Positions 7,446-17,200 of a stretch of 41,778 nt of DNA are shown here, one piece after another. The first letter of the stretch is position 1. The number at the start of each line of letters is the position of its first letter. Location of the stretch: assembly GCA_023700255.1 (NCBI GenBank), contig JAJPRD010000003.1, positions 1 to 41,778 of the forward strand, given 5' to 3'. Made by a program: the position numbers and the translations under genes. The notes beneath the pieces were generated by a model. That model had not been told where the DNA came from. It saw nothing but the letters and a program-made list of their open reading frames with translations, and made no database searches. The stretch is from Candidatus Thalassarchaeaceae archaeon. GTDB lineage: Archaea > Thermoplasmatota > Poseidoniia > Poseidoniales > Thalassarchaeaceae.

Positions 7446-9566
7446 ATGCGCAATGATAAAACAGAGAATGATGGGGCCGCAAAGTCGTTATTTTTAGCTG
7501 CTCTAATGATTGGAAGCGTTCTGGTTGGAAGCTTATTCTATGACTTTGAATCTGAGGGAGCGAATCTTGCTCCGATTATTGAGAGTGATATTCCAAGTAG
7601 TATCTTAATTGGGAGCATAGATAGTTTAGAAGTTTCTTTAGTCGATGAAGACATGAGTTCATTATCTATTGAGATTACATTAGATGGTATTGCCCTAAAT
7701 GTCATACCTAATTCTACTGGAATTATTTTAATTGATATTTCAGAGGTCAGTGTTGGCGCTCATGCATTGAAAATGGTTATAGTTGATTCATTAGGACAAG
7801 AGTCTAGATTATCTGCATCATTCATTATTCATTATCCATATGAAGATCCAACCGTTATGATTGTTGATACCAATGAAATCACAGTGACTCGAGGTGATAG
7901 TGCCTCATTATCTGGAACTTTGATACATCCACAACTCGACACCTGTGATTTGGGATGGTCAGATGGTGATGTTAGTGAATTTAGTTTAAATTTACCATTT
8001 GCTGATGATGGTAAATTTACATGGGGGCCCTCTGAAATCGAATCTAATGTCACAATATCGATATTAGGTACTTGTGGAACTTGGGAAGATTCTTCTGATT
8101 TAGAAAAGATATACATTAACGTAATTGAGCCAGTACAAGGATGTACTGATTCAGAAGCTAACAATTACAATAGCACTGCTACTGAAGATGATGGCAGTTG
8201 CGAATATGATGAAGAACCAGTGAATGGTTGTACTGATGAGTCTGCTAATAATTTTGATAGTGCTGCTACAGAAGATGATGGTAGTTGCGAGTATGATGAA
8301 GAACCAGTGAATGGTTGTACTGATGAGTCTGCTAATAATTTTGATAGTGCTGCTACAGAAGATGATGGTAGTTGCGAGTATGATGAATCAAACCCTGAAA
8401 CAGGGTCTTCTGCTTGGTGGTCTAAAACTTTAATCTGCGATGAAGAACAAGTACCAGTTGTTGATGATTACAGTACTGAACAACAAGATAATCATATGTG
8501 TGATCTAAGTTTTGTTATTGAAGATGCCAATATCACAATTAGTACTAATGGCTTACCTAACCATGATTTTGAATCATCTATTGGATGCTGTGCATCCGCT
8601 CAATCTAAGAGTTATACGATACCGTTGATACCTACTGATGATTCTAACTGTAATCCTACTGTTAGTTCCGATGGTTGTGTTATGGCGGCTATTAGAGGAA
8701 CAATTGCATTCACTGTTACAGGGGTTGCAATATATGGTCCAGAAGATGGACCTGGTGGAGATGCAGTTGCTTTAGAAGAAGGTGCATATGAACAAGAAGA
8801 AGGTGAACAACCTGTGGATCTTGGAATCTGCCATGGTCATTCAGGACCTGGTGGTGAATATCATTATCATGCTGATGCAAATTGTATACATTGGCATGCT
8901 GCTGAGGATGAAACAATGTATGATTATAATTTTAATTCTCAGAGGAATCTAAGTACACATTCAAAGATTGTAGCCTTTGCATTTGATGGCTATTCAATCT
9001 ACGGATACACCGGATGGAATGATGGTGGAGAGGTTGTTGAAATGACCTCTTCGTATCAGCTTAAGGATGGAGAAGATGGATCAGGTGGTATTGATGACTA
9101 CGAATATATCCAAGGACTTGGAACACTCGATGCTTGTAATGGGATATTTAGTGCAACTCCTGACTGGCCTGAAGGAATTTATCATTATCATACAACTATG
9201 GTTAATGGAGATGGTGGAATTGGTTTCCCTTACTTCATCAATTGTTATGCAGGAGAATTACCTTCTGATGATGGTGGAGATGATGCAGATGATCCATGTG
9301 CAGGTCATGGTGAAACGTGGGGTCCTGGTATAGGACCTCCTCCAGATGATTGTAACCCTGGACCTCCTGGTGGGCAGTCTTCAGAAAATGGTCTTATTGC
9401 TACACCTTGGTTTTCAAATCCTCCGAATAGCGGAATGATTTTGCTATCATTATTAGTATTAGCAACTATTATTGGATACTTTTCTAGAGAATCGGCATCC
9501 GGCTCAATCGTTCTAAATCTGGTTGATAAAGTTCGCGGATATCGTCCAACCCTAGAACTAGCATAG
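7446..9566 (+). CDS. YHYH-domain secreted protein with 29-aa tandem repeats and C-terminal TM
   Basis: 'HGHSGPGGEYHYHADANC', 'IYHYHTTM'; three 'GCTD..ANN....ATEDDGSCEYDE' units; TM 'MILLSLLVLATIIGYF'. Confidence 0.8.
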   Translation: MRNDKTENDGAAKSLFLAALMIGSVLVGSLFYDFESEGANLAPIIESDIPSSILIGSIDSLEVSLVDEDMSSLSIEITLDGIALNVIPNSTGIILIDISEVSVGAHALKMVIVDSLGQESRLSASFIIHYPYEDPTVMIVDTNEITVTRGDSASLSGTLIHPQLDTCDLGWSDGDVSEFSLNLPFADDGKFTWGPSEIESNVTISILGTCGTWEDSSDLEKIYINVIEPVQGCTDSEANNYNSTATEDDGSCEYDEEPVNGCTDESANNFDSAATEDDGSCEYDEEPVNGCTDESANNFDSAATEDDGSCEYDESNPETGSSAWWSKTLICDEEQVPVVDDYSTEQQDNHMCDLSFVIEDANITISTNGLPNHDFESSIGCCASAQSKSYTIPLIPTDDSNCNPTVSSDGCVMAAIRGTIAFTVTGVAIYGPEDGPGGDAVALEEGAYEQEEGEQPVDLGICHGHSGPGGEYHYHADANCIHWHAAEDETMYDYNFNSQRNLSTHSKIVAFAFDGYSIYGYTGWNDGGEVVEMTSSYQLKDGEDGSGGIDDYEYIQGLGTLDACNGIFSATPDWPEGIYHYHTTMVNGDGGIGFPYFINCYAGELPSDDGGDDADDPCAGHGETWGPGIGPPPDDCNPGPPGGQSSENGLIATPWFSNPPNSGMILLSLLVLATIIGYFSRESASGSIVLNLVDKVRGYRPTLELA
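8211..8384 (+). repeat. Two identical tandem 87-bp units (29 aa), preceded by a diverged third unit
   Basis: GAAGAACCAGTGAATGG... recurs at 8211 and 8298 with the same sequence; unit encodes EEPVNGCTDESANNFDSAATEDDGSCEYD. Confidence 0.95.
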
Positions 9567-10977
9567 CTAGACGTTCTAGACCCATACCCCAAGCACATAC
9601 TGGCCATTCACTACCTAGTGGTTCTGTAACTTCTGGACGGAATATACCCGCTCCTCCTAATTCTAGCCATTTGCCACGCCAGTAAACTTCTACCTCTACA
9701 CTAGGTTCTGTATATGGGAAATATGCAGGTCTAACACGGACGTCTGGATAACCCATTTTTGTATAGAATGTTTTGAGTGTAGATATTAACATTGGAAGAC
9801 TTGCATTAGGTTCATGAATTATACCTTCAATTTGGTGAAACTCCGGTAAATGTGTTCGATCTATTGTTTCTTGTCTAAATACCCGGCCTATGCCGAATAC
9901 CCTACATGGCTCTTTTGGATTTTCAGAAATATGTTTAACTGTATTTACAGTAGTATGTGTTCTGAGGAGCCCTTTTTTTGATTCTTCTTTATCAAACTTA
10001 GCACCCCAACCTAGACTTCCAGTATCATGACCATTTTCATGTACCGATGCCCAAAGGTCAAGCATATCTTCAGAAACATCGATTTTTTCTGGTTCTTCTA
10101 GGTAGAAGGTATCTTGCATAGTCCTTGCTGGATGTGATTGAGGAATGTATAGTGCATCCATATTCCATCCTGCTGATTGTACATAATCTCCTTCAATCTC
10201 GGAGAATCCCATTTCAAGGAATACCGAGCGTATTCTTTCAATTAGTGATTGCATTGGATGAGGTCTTCCACCCATTGGTATCGGAGTGTCAGCGTTAATA
10301 TCAAACTCCTTATATTGTGCATTTTCCCATCCTTCATTCTGTAAGAACTCTGGAGTTATTTCTCCAACTAACTCAACTTCTTCTAAATATGAATCGTCTA
10401 GATCAATACCTAATTGTGTTAATTTCCATTCTCGAATCACATTTTCTTCAATATTTATCAGATTTTTTCTCCCTTTAAAATGGGTGAACATTTCCTTATC
10501 TAAATCATTCAAATTCATTTTTTTATCTAATAATTGATTAATGAAGCTAGTTCTCTCACTGATTTTACTTTCAATATCTTCTTTATTTTCAAATACAAAA
10601 GTTCCTTTTTCAATTGAAACTCCTATGGATTTTAGTAAACCAACACCAGGACCTACCTCGTATCTCTCAAATCCAGCATCAAATAATCCTTTCATAGTTC
10701 TATTAGATTCTGATTGTTGACATATCCAACTCCATAATCTGAATTCAAGTAAACCATTTTTTAGAGCTTTCTTCCCCTCATTTCCTAATGATATATTTTC
10801 ATCATTTTTCTCTATTATTTCGACTAATCCCTCTTCTGAGAGGGCCATTCCTGAACCAGCCACGTGAACTTGGTCTTTCCATTGAGTAGCTTCCAACAAT
10901 TCGTCTAATAACCAAACATGGTTTTGCTTAGTACGCATAGCCCTAAGCATATTCTTCTCGTTATTTCCGAGTGTCAT
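9484..10977 (-). CDS. pheS: Phenylalanyl-tRNA synthetase alpha subunit
   Basis: Class II aaRS motifs: 'HPMQSLIERIRSVFLEMGF', 'LLRTHTTVNTVKHI', 'RVFRQETIDRTHLPEFHQIEG', 'AWGMGLERLAMLVLGLDDIRELY'. Confidence 0.95.
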   Translation of the reverse strand: MTLGNNEKNMLRAMRTKQNHVWLLDELLEATQWKDQVHVAGSGMALSEEGLVEIIEKNDENISLGNEGKKALKNGLLEFRLWSWICQQSESNRTMKGLFDAGFERYEVGPGVGLLKSIGVSIEKGTFVFENKEDIESKISERTSFINQLLDKKMNLNDLDKEMFTHFKGRKNLINIEENVIREWKLTQLGIDLDDSYLEEVELVGEITPEFLQNEGWENAQYKEFDINADTPIPMGGRPHPMQSLIERIRSVFLEMGFSEIEGDYVQSAGWNMDALYIPQSHPARTMQDTFYLEEPEKIDVSEDMLDLWASVHENGHDTGSLGWGAKFDKEESKKGLLRTHTTVNTVKHISENPKEPCRVFGIGRVFRQETIDRTHLPEFHQIEGIIHEPNASLPMLISTLKTFYTKMGYPDVRVRPAYFPYTEPSVEVEVYWRGKWLELGGAGIFRPEVTEPLGSEWPVCAWGMGLERLAMLVLGLDDIRELYQPDLERLSRMPIL

Positions 10978-11039
10978 GACTTTTCCTCAACAGTATCGTA
11001 TGAGTGTTTACTCTTGACGCTTACTTATCCAAGTTGAGT

Positions 11040-11462
11040 TTACTCTTCCTCTTCATGCCAAAGCAATACTAAACATTTAGGACAGGTAAATGACTTAGGT
11101 TTAGTTCCCTCTTCCCAAAACAAATTAGCACATTTACCGCATAGTATTGATGTTCTAATAGGTTCAATAAGAGTAGTGTCTACTCTATACATCACCCTTC
11201 CTGAGTCTGGCATTTTCGAGTGATCTGGTTCCCATTCTGCAATTATTTTCGGATCAATTTTTTCTTCATCTTTGTATAATAATCCTATGATTAATAATAC
11301 TAGTCCTAAGACTGCAACTGGCGCCGCTAATGAAAGTACTAATGTTGATGCGCCCGAAGTGAACATCAAAAGGCTACCAAATAATATGCACAACCATCCT
11401 GAGAATACTATGTTTAATTTCATATGGTTTTGCCGAGGGTTACTATAGTCCTCCTCATCCAT
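11040..11462 (-). CDS. Small membrane protein with C-terminal zinc ribbon (ORF track start at 11585 lies inside tRNA-Thr; ATG 11462 preferred)
   Basis: Two hydrophobic helices and 'SILCGKCANLFWEEGTKPKSFTCPKCLVLLW'. Confidence 0.6.
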   Translation of the reverse strand: MDEEDYSNPRQNHMKLNIVFSGWLCILFGSLLMFTSGASTLVLSLAAPVAVLGLVLLIIGLLYKDEEKIDPKIIAEWEPDHSKMPDSGRVMYRVDTTLIEPIRTSILCGKCANLFWEEGTKPKSFTCPKCLVLLWHEEEE

Positions 11463-11557
11463 GACTCTCCGTACGTGGTTTAGTGCATCAATACACCGGA
11501 TAATCTCATCTCTCAGAGGTGTAGGGTTCAAATGCCAAACGCCGTCGCCCGGGATAA

Positions 11558-11634
11558 GCCTCAGTAGCTCAGCTTGGTAGAGCATCTGATTTGTAATCAG
11601 ATGGCCGGGAGTTCAAATCTCCTCTGGGGCTCCA
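11558..11634 (+). tRNA. tRNA-Thr (TGT), CCA encoded
   Basis: GCCTCAG TA GCTC AGCTTGGTA GAGC A TCTGA TTTGTAA TCAGA .. GGGAG TTCAAAT CTCCT CTGGGGC T CCA. Confidence 0.95.
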
Positions 11635-11701
11635 TTCTATTTTTTATTATGATAGAAACTCTTCCGTCAATGTGAAGTGCCCAGTGCCTTTCGTATGGCA
11701 T

Positions 11702-12580
11702 ATGGCTGCGACAATTTTAGATGGTCGGGAACTTGGTCGTACGATTGAAAAAGATTTGATGTCTCGAATCGATAATCTCAAAGGAAGAGGGTTACATCCT
11801 CATTTAGCAGTTGTAATTGTTGGAGATGACCCTGCTAGTCATGTATATGTAAGAAATAAAGAAATGGCTTGTGAGCGTTGTGGAATTAAGAGTACACGCA
11901 TTGATTTAGATAGTTCAGTTACAGAAATCGAGATATTAAAAGTTGTTGAAATGCTTAATTTAGATGATTCAGTCAATGGTATATTAGTCCAGAGTCCTTT
12001 ACCCAAAGGTATCGACGAGTCTCTGATAATAGATGCTATAAATCCTCAAAAAGATGTAGATGGATTCCATAATGTTAACTTAGGAAAATTAGTTCAAGGA
12101 AATACCTCTGGTCTTCTACCATGCACTCCTGCAGGTATAATGAAGATTCTTGAATTCTCTGATTTTGAAACATCGGGAAAAAATGCCTTAGTAATTGGGC
12201 GCTCGCGGATAGTTGGAATGCCGCTTTCCATACTTTTAGCCCAAAGAGGTATTGATGCAACAGTAACCATCGCTCATTCTCGTACGAAAAATTTAGCAGA
12301 AATTTGTCGTCAAGCAGATTTAGTAGTAGCGGCTATAGGGCGCGCAGAATTTGTTAAACCAGAGTGGATAAAACCTGGCGCCATGGTAATAGATGTAGGA
12401 ATTAATCGTATACCAGATTCGACACGTAAAAGTGGTTCTCGTTTAACAGGTGATGTAGATCCAGATGTAATGGATATAGCAGGTTGGATGACTCCCGTAC
12501 CAGGCGGTGTTGGTCCTATGACTATAGCGATGTTAATGTCTAACACAGTTATGGGAACTGAGCTTTTTTCTAATATTTAA
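11702..12580 (+). CDS. folD: Bifunctional methylene-THF dehydrogenase/cyclohydrolase FolD
   Basis: 'AVVIVGDDPASHVYVRNKEMAC', 'GILVQSPLPKGID', 'PQKDVDGFHNVNLGKL', 'PCTPAGIMKIL', 'VTPVPGGVGPMTIAMLM'-like end. Confidence 0.95.
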   Translation: MAATILDGRELGRTIEKDLMSRIDNLKGRGLHPHLAVVIVGDDPASHVYVRNKEMACERCGIKSTRIDLDSSVTEIEILKVVEMLNLDDSVNGILVQSPLPKGIDESLIIDAINPQKDVDGFHNVNLGKLVQGNTSGLLPCTPAGIMKILEFSDFETSGKNALVIGRSRIVGMPLSILLAQRGIDATVTIAHSRTKNLAEICRQADLVVAAIGRAEFVKPEWIKPGAMVIDVGINRIPDSTRKSGSRLTGDVDPDVMDIAGWMTPVPGGVGPMTIAMLMSNTVMGTELFSNI

Positions 12581-12644
12581 TTGACTATACTGTCAGATTT
12601 ATCCTTAGTAATCTTCATTGAGTTAATGCGTTCGAATTAGTTTT

Positions 12645-13556
12645 ATGGTTGAGATGCTATACCAGGGTAAAGTAAAGCAAGTTTGGAGTACAGAGGACCC
12701 AGATATAATTGAATTTAGGTATACTAATCAGATTAGTGTATTCGATCAGATAATTCCAAGTTTAATCCCTCGTAAAGGTGAATCTCTTAATCGAACCTCT
12801 TGCTACTGGTTCAATCTTGTAGAAAATGCAGGGATTTGTGAAACTCATGTAATCGAGATGAATGCTCCAGATAGAGTTCGAGCACGTAGATTTGACGTAG
12901 TTAGGGAACCTGGAGCAATTTCAAAGGATAGAGAAAATGTATTCGTTCCTTTAGAAGTAATTTGCAGGCATTATCTTGCAGGTTCAGGTTGGAGAAGGTA
13001 TCAACGAGGTGATGCTCCAGCAGAAGAATTTGGTTTCGATCCTGGAACAGTGCTTGAAGAAGGTGTGAAATTACCGTCTCCTTACTTGGAAGTGTCTACG
13101 AAATTCGAAAAATTTGATAGATTATTAGACAGGGAGGAAGCATTAGAAATTTCTAATTTAACTTCCGAAGAGTTTGACTCAATAATGGATATTGCAATTG
13201 AAGTCGATAAAATAATTGAATCCGAGGCTGGTAAAAGAGGCCTAATACACGTAGATGGAAAGAAAGAATTCGCATTAGGTAAAAATAGAGTTCCTGTATT
13301 AGTTGATTCTTTTGGAACTTTAGATGAAGATCGTTGGTGGGATTCTGAGAAGTATGCTGAAGGAGAAATAGTCCAGCTCTCCAAAGAATTTGTACGTAGT
13401 TACTATCTTGGAACAGGGCATCATGAAAAGTTATACCAAGCAAGAACTAATGATTCAGAAGAACCACCAATTCCTGCATTACCTCAAGAAGTAATAGATC
13501 AAACAGCCGAACTTTATTCGACAATGTTTACAAGACTTACTGGTCAAGAATTCTAG
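12645..13556 (+). CDS. purC: Phosphoribosylaminoimidazole-succinocarboxamide synthase
   Basis: 'YQGKVKQVW', 'FDQIIPSLIPRKGESLNRTSCYWF', 'PLEVICRHYLAGSGWRRYQ', 'VDSFGTLDEDRWW'. Confidence 0.93.
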   Translation: MVEMLYQGKVKQVWSTEDPDIIEFRYTNQISVFDQIIPSLIPRKGESLNRTSCYWFNLVENAGICETHVIEMNAPDRVRARRFDVVREPGAISKDRENVFVPLEVICRHYLAGSGWRRYQRGDAPAEEFGFDPGTVLEEGVKLPSPYLEVSTKFEKFDRLLDREEALEISNLTSEEFDSIMDIAIEVDKIIESEAGKRGLIHVDGKKEFALGKNRVPVLVDSFGTLDEDRWWDSEKYAEGEIVQLSKEFVRSYYLGTGHHEKLYQARTNDSEEPPIPALPQEVIDQTAELYSTMFTRLTGQEF

Positions 13557-13558
13557 AT

Positions 13559-14185
13559 TTATTGATGTTTACGCATCATTATACCGCATTTTCTTCTTTC
13601 AGCAGCTTTCAGTAATGTTAGAAGATGTCTTAGGGAATCTCGGACTCCTCCATCAATTGTCTCATTTGATTTTATGTTCCACTTGTCACCACGAATTGAA
13701 ATAAGTAATTGTTCCACTTCGTCATGGTTTAGCCAACCCAATAATTCCATTCCTGCAATTCCTTTATTGAATCCTTCTTCGCCTAAATTTTCTGGTGCGA
13801 ACCCATTGGTAAGCTTGATTAATAATTCGTGGAGATCCATTTCACCTTCTTTTTCTCTAGTGAATTCTAAAATGTACTCTATTGCATTACCACTATCGCT
13901 TGGAAATCTACCAATCCTATTTCTTGCAAGGCCGTTATCTAGAGGGATTGGTGTTCCTCCATCTTTATTCCAATCTAGAGCGGATAAAAATAGCATAGTT
14001 GCATGATCATAGGGTGATTCTTTTCCTTCTTTCAAAGAATTGATCTCATTAGAGCTTATTGTAATTTTCTTTAATTCTTCATGGTCTCCACCTATAGATG
14101 AGAGTATTGGCTCGATAAGTGATAAAGGATCATGTATGATTGGATCAAATGTGTAAAATGCAGATGGTGGTATATACTCTCCCAT
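13559..14185 (-). CDS. Hypothetical protein
   Basis: 208-aa ORF filling the gap between purC and the giant gene, coding-like composition. Confidence 0.55.
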   Translation of the reverse strand: MGEYIPPSAFYTFDPIIHDPLSLIEPILSSIGGDHEELKKITISSNEINSLKEGKESPYDHATMLFLSALDWNKDGGTPIPLDNGLARNRIGRFPSDSGNAIEYILEFTREKEGEMDLHELLIKLTNGFAPENLGEEGFNKGIAGMELLGWLNHDEVEQLLISIRGDKWNIKSNETIDGGVRDSLRHLLTLLKAAERRKCGIMMRKHQ

Positions 14186-14209
14186 AAATAGAACTCCAAT
14201 GTTTTACTA

Positions 14210-17200
14210 CTATAATTTTCCTAGACGCCTAAGTCTAAGTTCGAATTCATCTAGTTCTTCTTCAACTACATCATTAGTTGGCTTTAATTCATCTATTATT
14301 GGTTCAGAGGATTGTTCTTCTTCACTTCCTTCTATAGGTTGTTGGGCTTCATTTTTGATTATAATTTTCTTATTTGAGATATTTTGTTTTATTGCTTCCT
14401 CTGTAATTCTCATCATTTCTTTCCTTTCTCTATGGTTCTTTACAAGCCATGCCATGGTGATTGCTAATCCTATAATCAATGAAGCAGATAATAACCCTGT
14501 TTCTAAATCTTGGATACCATCATCATCTTCTCCTCCTCCTGTTAAAATTATTATGATCTGGTTATCGGTAGAATCGGATTCTATATCCCAAGGGAATGCA
14601 CAACTAAATTGTATGATTAATTCACTTCCATCTGCTAGAGGTGGCCTGTCTATTTTCGGTAAAAGGTAAACTCCCGATGGTTCAATGAGATGTGTTTCAA
14701 TATAATCATCTGAAGTGAGGATTAGTAAACAATCAGCATTACTTAGAAGATTCTGATTCTCCCTAATTGTAGTTATTTGTATTTCTTGGTTGCTCCCAGT
14801 CCCTATTAGCTCTATACCGGTCAGACCAATATTCCAATCGGTTCTCCTTATATCGAACTGTTTTTCGATACTTGTGAATTCAATCCCTCTTGAGTCAAGA
14901 GCTCTCAATATTAGCGATCTTTTCCCTGGTTTGGGATTCCAATCAATAGTTGAAAGGTTCATTTCATCTAATGACATATTATTTGCTAATGTCCCATATG
15001 ATGAGTCTAGTAACATTCCATTATCGTCTATTAGTAATAGTGTATAGTCAAAGGCTCCAGTTCCATTATTTATTGAGCAAGATGCGGTAATATCTCCTTG
15101 AATACCTGATAGTGTACAAATTCCATCTCTCAATAATGGTTGTGAGACATATGCAGTGTATACTAGTCCTTCATCTGAATTAATGGTTATTTCTCCATCT
15201 GAGATTGATTGAGAGGCAACCCATAACCAACCTCCTCTCTCATCCCAATTTAGTACTCCTTGACTGCCATCGATAACAATTGATTGAGAATTTGTTCCAT
15301 GTATTCTCAAGAGTACTTTGTCTTCACTAATTGCATTTATTATTGGTGATGTAGACCAAGAATATTTTTGTTGTGTGGTGTCAAGTAAGATTTCATCTAC
15401 ATTCCCCAATTCATCTATTGCTTCGATCTTAATTGTGTATACTTCTCCATTCCAGTTTGAACTTGGAATCACTTGTATTGGTAAACCTCTTATTTCACCA
15501 ACTGCTAAAACAACAGTTGTATCGCCTAATACAGTCCATCCAGATGGTAAACTTCTGACACTAAGGTTGATTGTAGTTGGTGCATTTCCTTCATTCAATA
15601 ATGTTGCATGAGGATATCCACCATCTGCGGATATAACCCATGGGCTTTCACCTACTAAATCGAACTGATGAATTACCGATACTCTCAATGGGACTATAGT
15701 TTCAGATAATGAGCCACCTTCTCTAAGACGGATATGTAACTCTACCGTCTTTCCATGTTGAGCATTTTCTGGTGGGATTATATTCAACGTCATAATCGCA
15801 CTTTCACCAGGTTCAAGGATTGGTAATTCATCAGGTGTTTCAACAATCCAGTTATTCGAACCATTCACATAAACGGTTGTGAAAGCTTTTGATGGTGAAT
15901 TCCCAAGTTGTACAATCTCGATATCTATAGAAGATCCTTCGGGATTTATTTCTAAATCTACCTGACTAGATATTGCATTCCATTTCTTTATCTGTGGAAC
16001 TTCTACATTGAACATGAAGGTCTCTACAACCTCACCCTTTGCAATAGCATCCACGGATATTTGCATAATTGAACCATTCCAAGAATTTTCTGGAATAAAC
16101 CAGTTTAACGAAAGATAGCCTGTTTGATTCACAGCGATATTCTCAATTGAGGTGCCAGATGCATTCCAGCCAATTGATGAATCAGAACCTGAATAAATGA
16201 TGTTGATCGATGTTTCAAGAGACATATTATCAACAAGATTACCTATGTTCTTTGCCTCTACTGTAATTTGATGTGTTTCACCCGGTTGAGAGATTATAGT
16301 ATTATTTTTAATATTTATTTCAGATTGGAAAGCATCAATCAACCATCTATGATCTTGCTTAGCTGATAGTACTAATATCTCAGAATCACTAACCTCTTGA
16401 TTCCCTTCAGATATCATTGTAATCATTATCTGAATAGGTGTAGTGGCAGGTGTGTCATCAGGCAATCTTACTATCACTGGAATAGTCTGTAGGCTCCCCG
16501 GTCCAAGTGTTACTTGTTCACTTGTAAATGATATAGTGACATCGAGATTTTCATTAATTCCTGAATCAATTATTAGTTCTGAACTTAATCTAAATGAGTC
16601 TATACCATTCCCTGGGTTTTCAAGTTTAATCATTACTAATATATCTTCTTCGACTTCAACTTCATGAGGTTGATCTAATGGGGATGTAATAGTTAAATCC
16701 GCACGATAGATTTGTAATACCTCTAATGAAAATTGTAGGTTATGGTCTGCTGATTGAGTACTTGAATCTGAAAACATATGGAATGATGGTGATGCGTCAG
16801 GAGGTAAATCAAGACTGATAGTTCCGTATACTCTCGAAGGTCCAGATCTAGTTAATATCAATATGTCATCAATAATTTCTAAGTCTCCAGATGCACTCCA
16901 AGACCAACCTGGGATTATCAATCCTGCATCAGACATTGACCATTCTAATTGGGTGTAGCCTACTGGCATATCTGCGGTAATATCCCAAGATAATACATTG
17001 TCTGGCACCGTTCTTTGGTGTACATCAGTAACTACTCCTGTTGCCATGAATGAAAGTTGAATTGTTTGGCAAACCCCCTCACTTACGCACATTTCTAGAG
17101 GTGTATTGACAGAGTCACCAAGGTTAGCCCCACTTGGCACCTGTAGTCTTGCTGTCAGATATATCATCTCATCTGGATCTAGTGTTAATGCCGATACTTG

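Noticed and set aside
11463-11585. N-terminal extension of the 11040 ORF to ATG 11585
   Set aside because: It starts inside the tRNA-Thr(TGT) gene; internal ATG 11462 is more credible.
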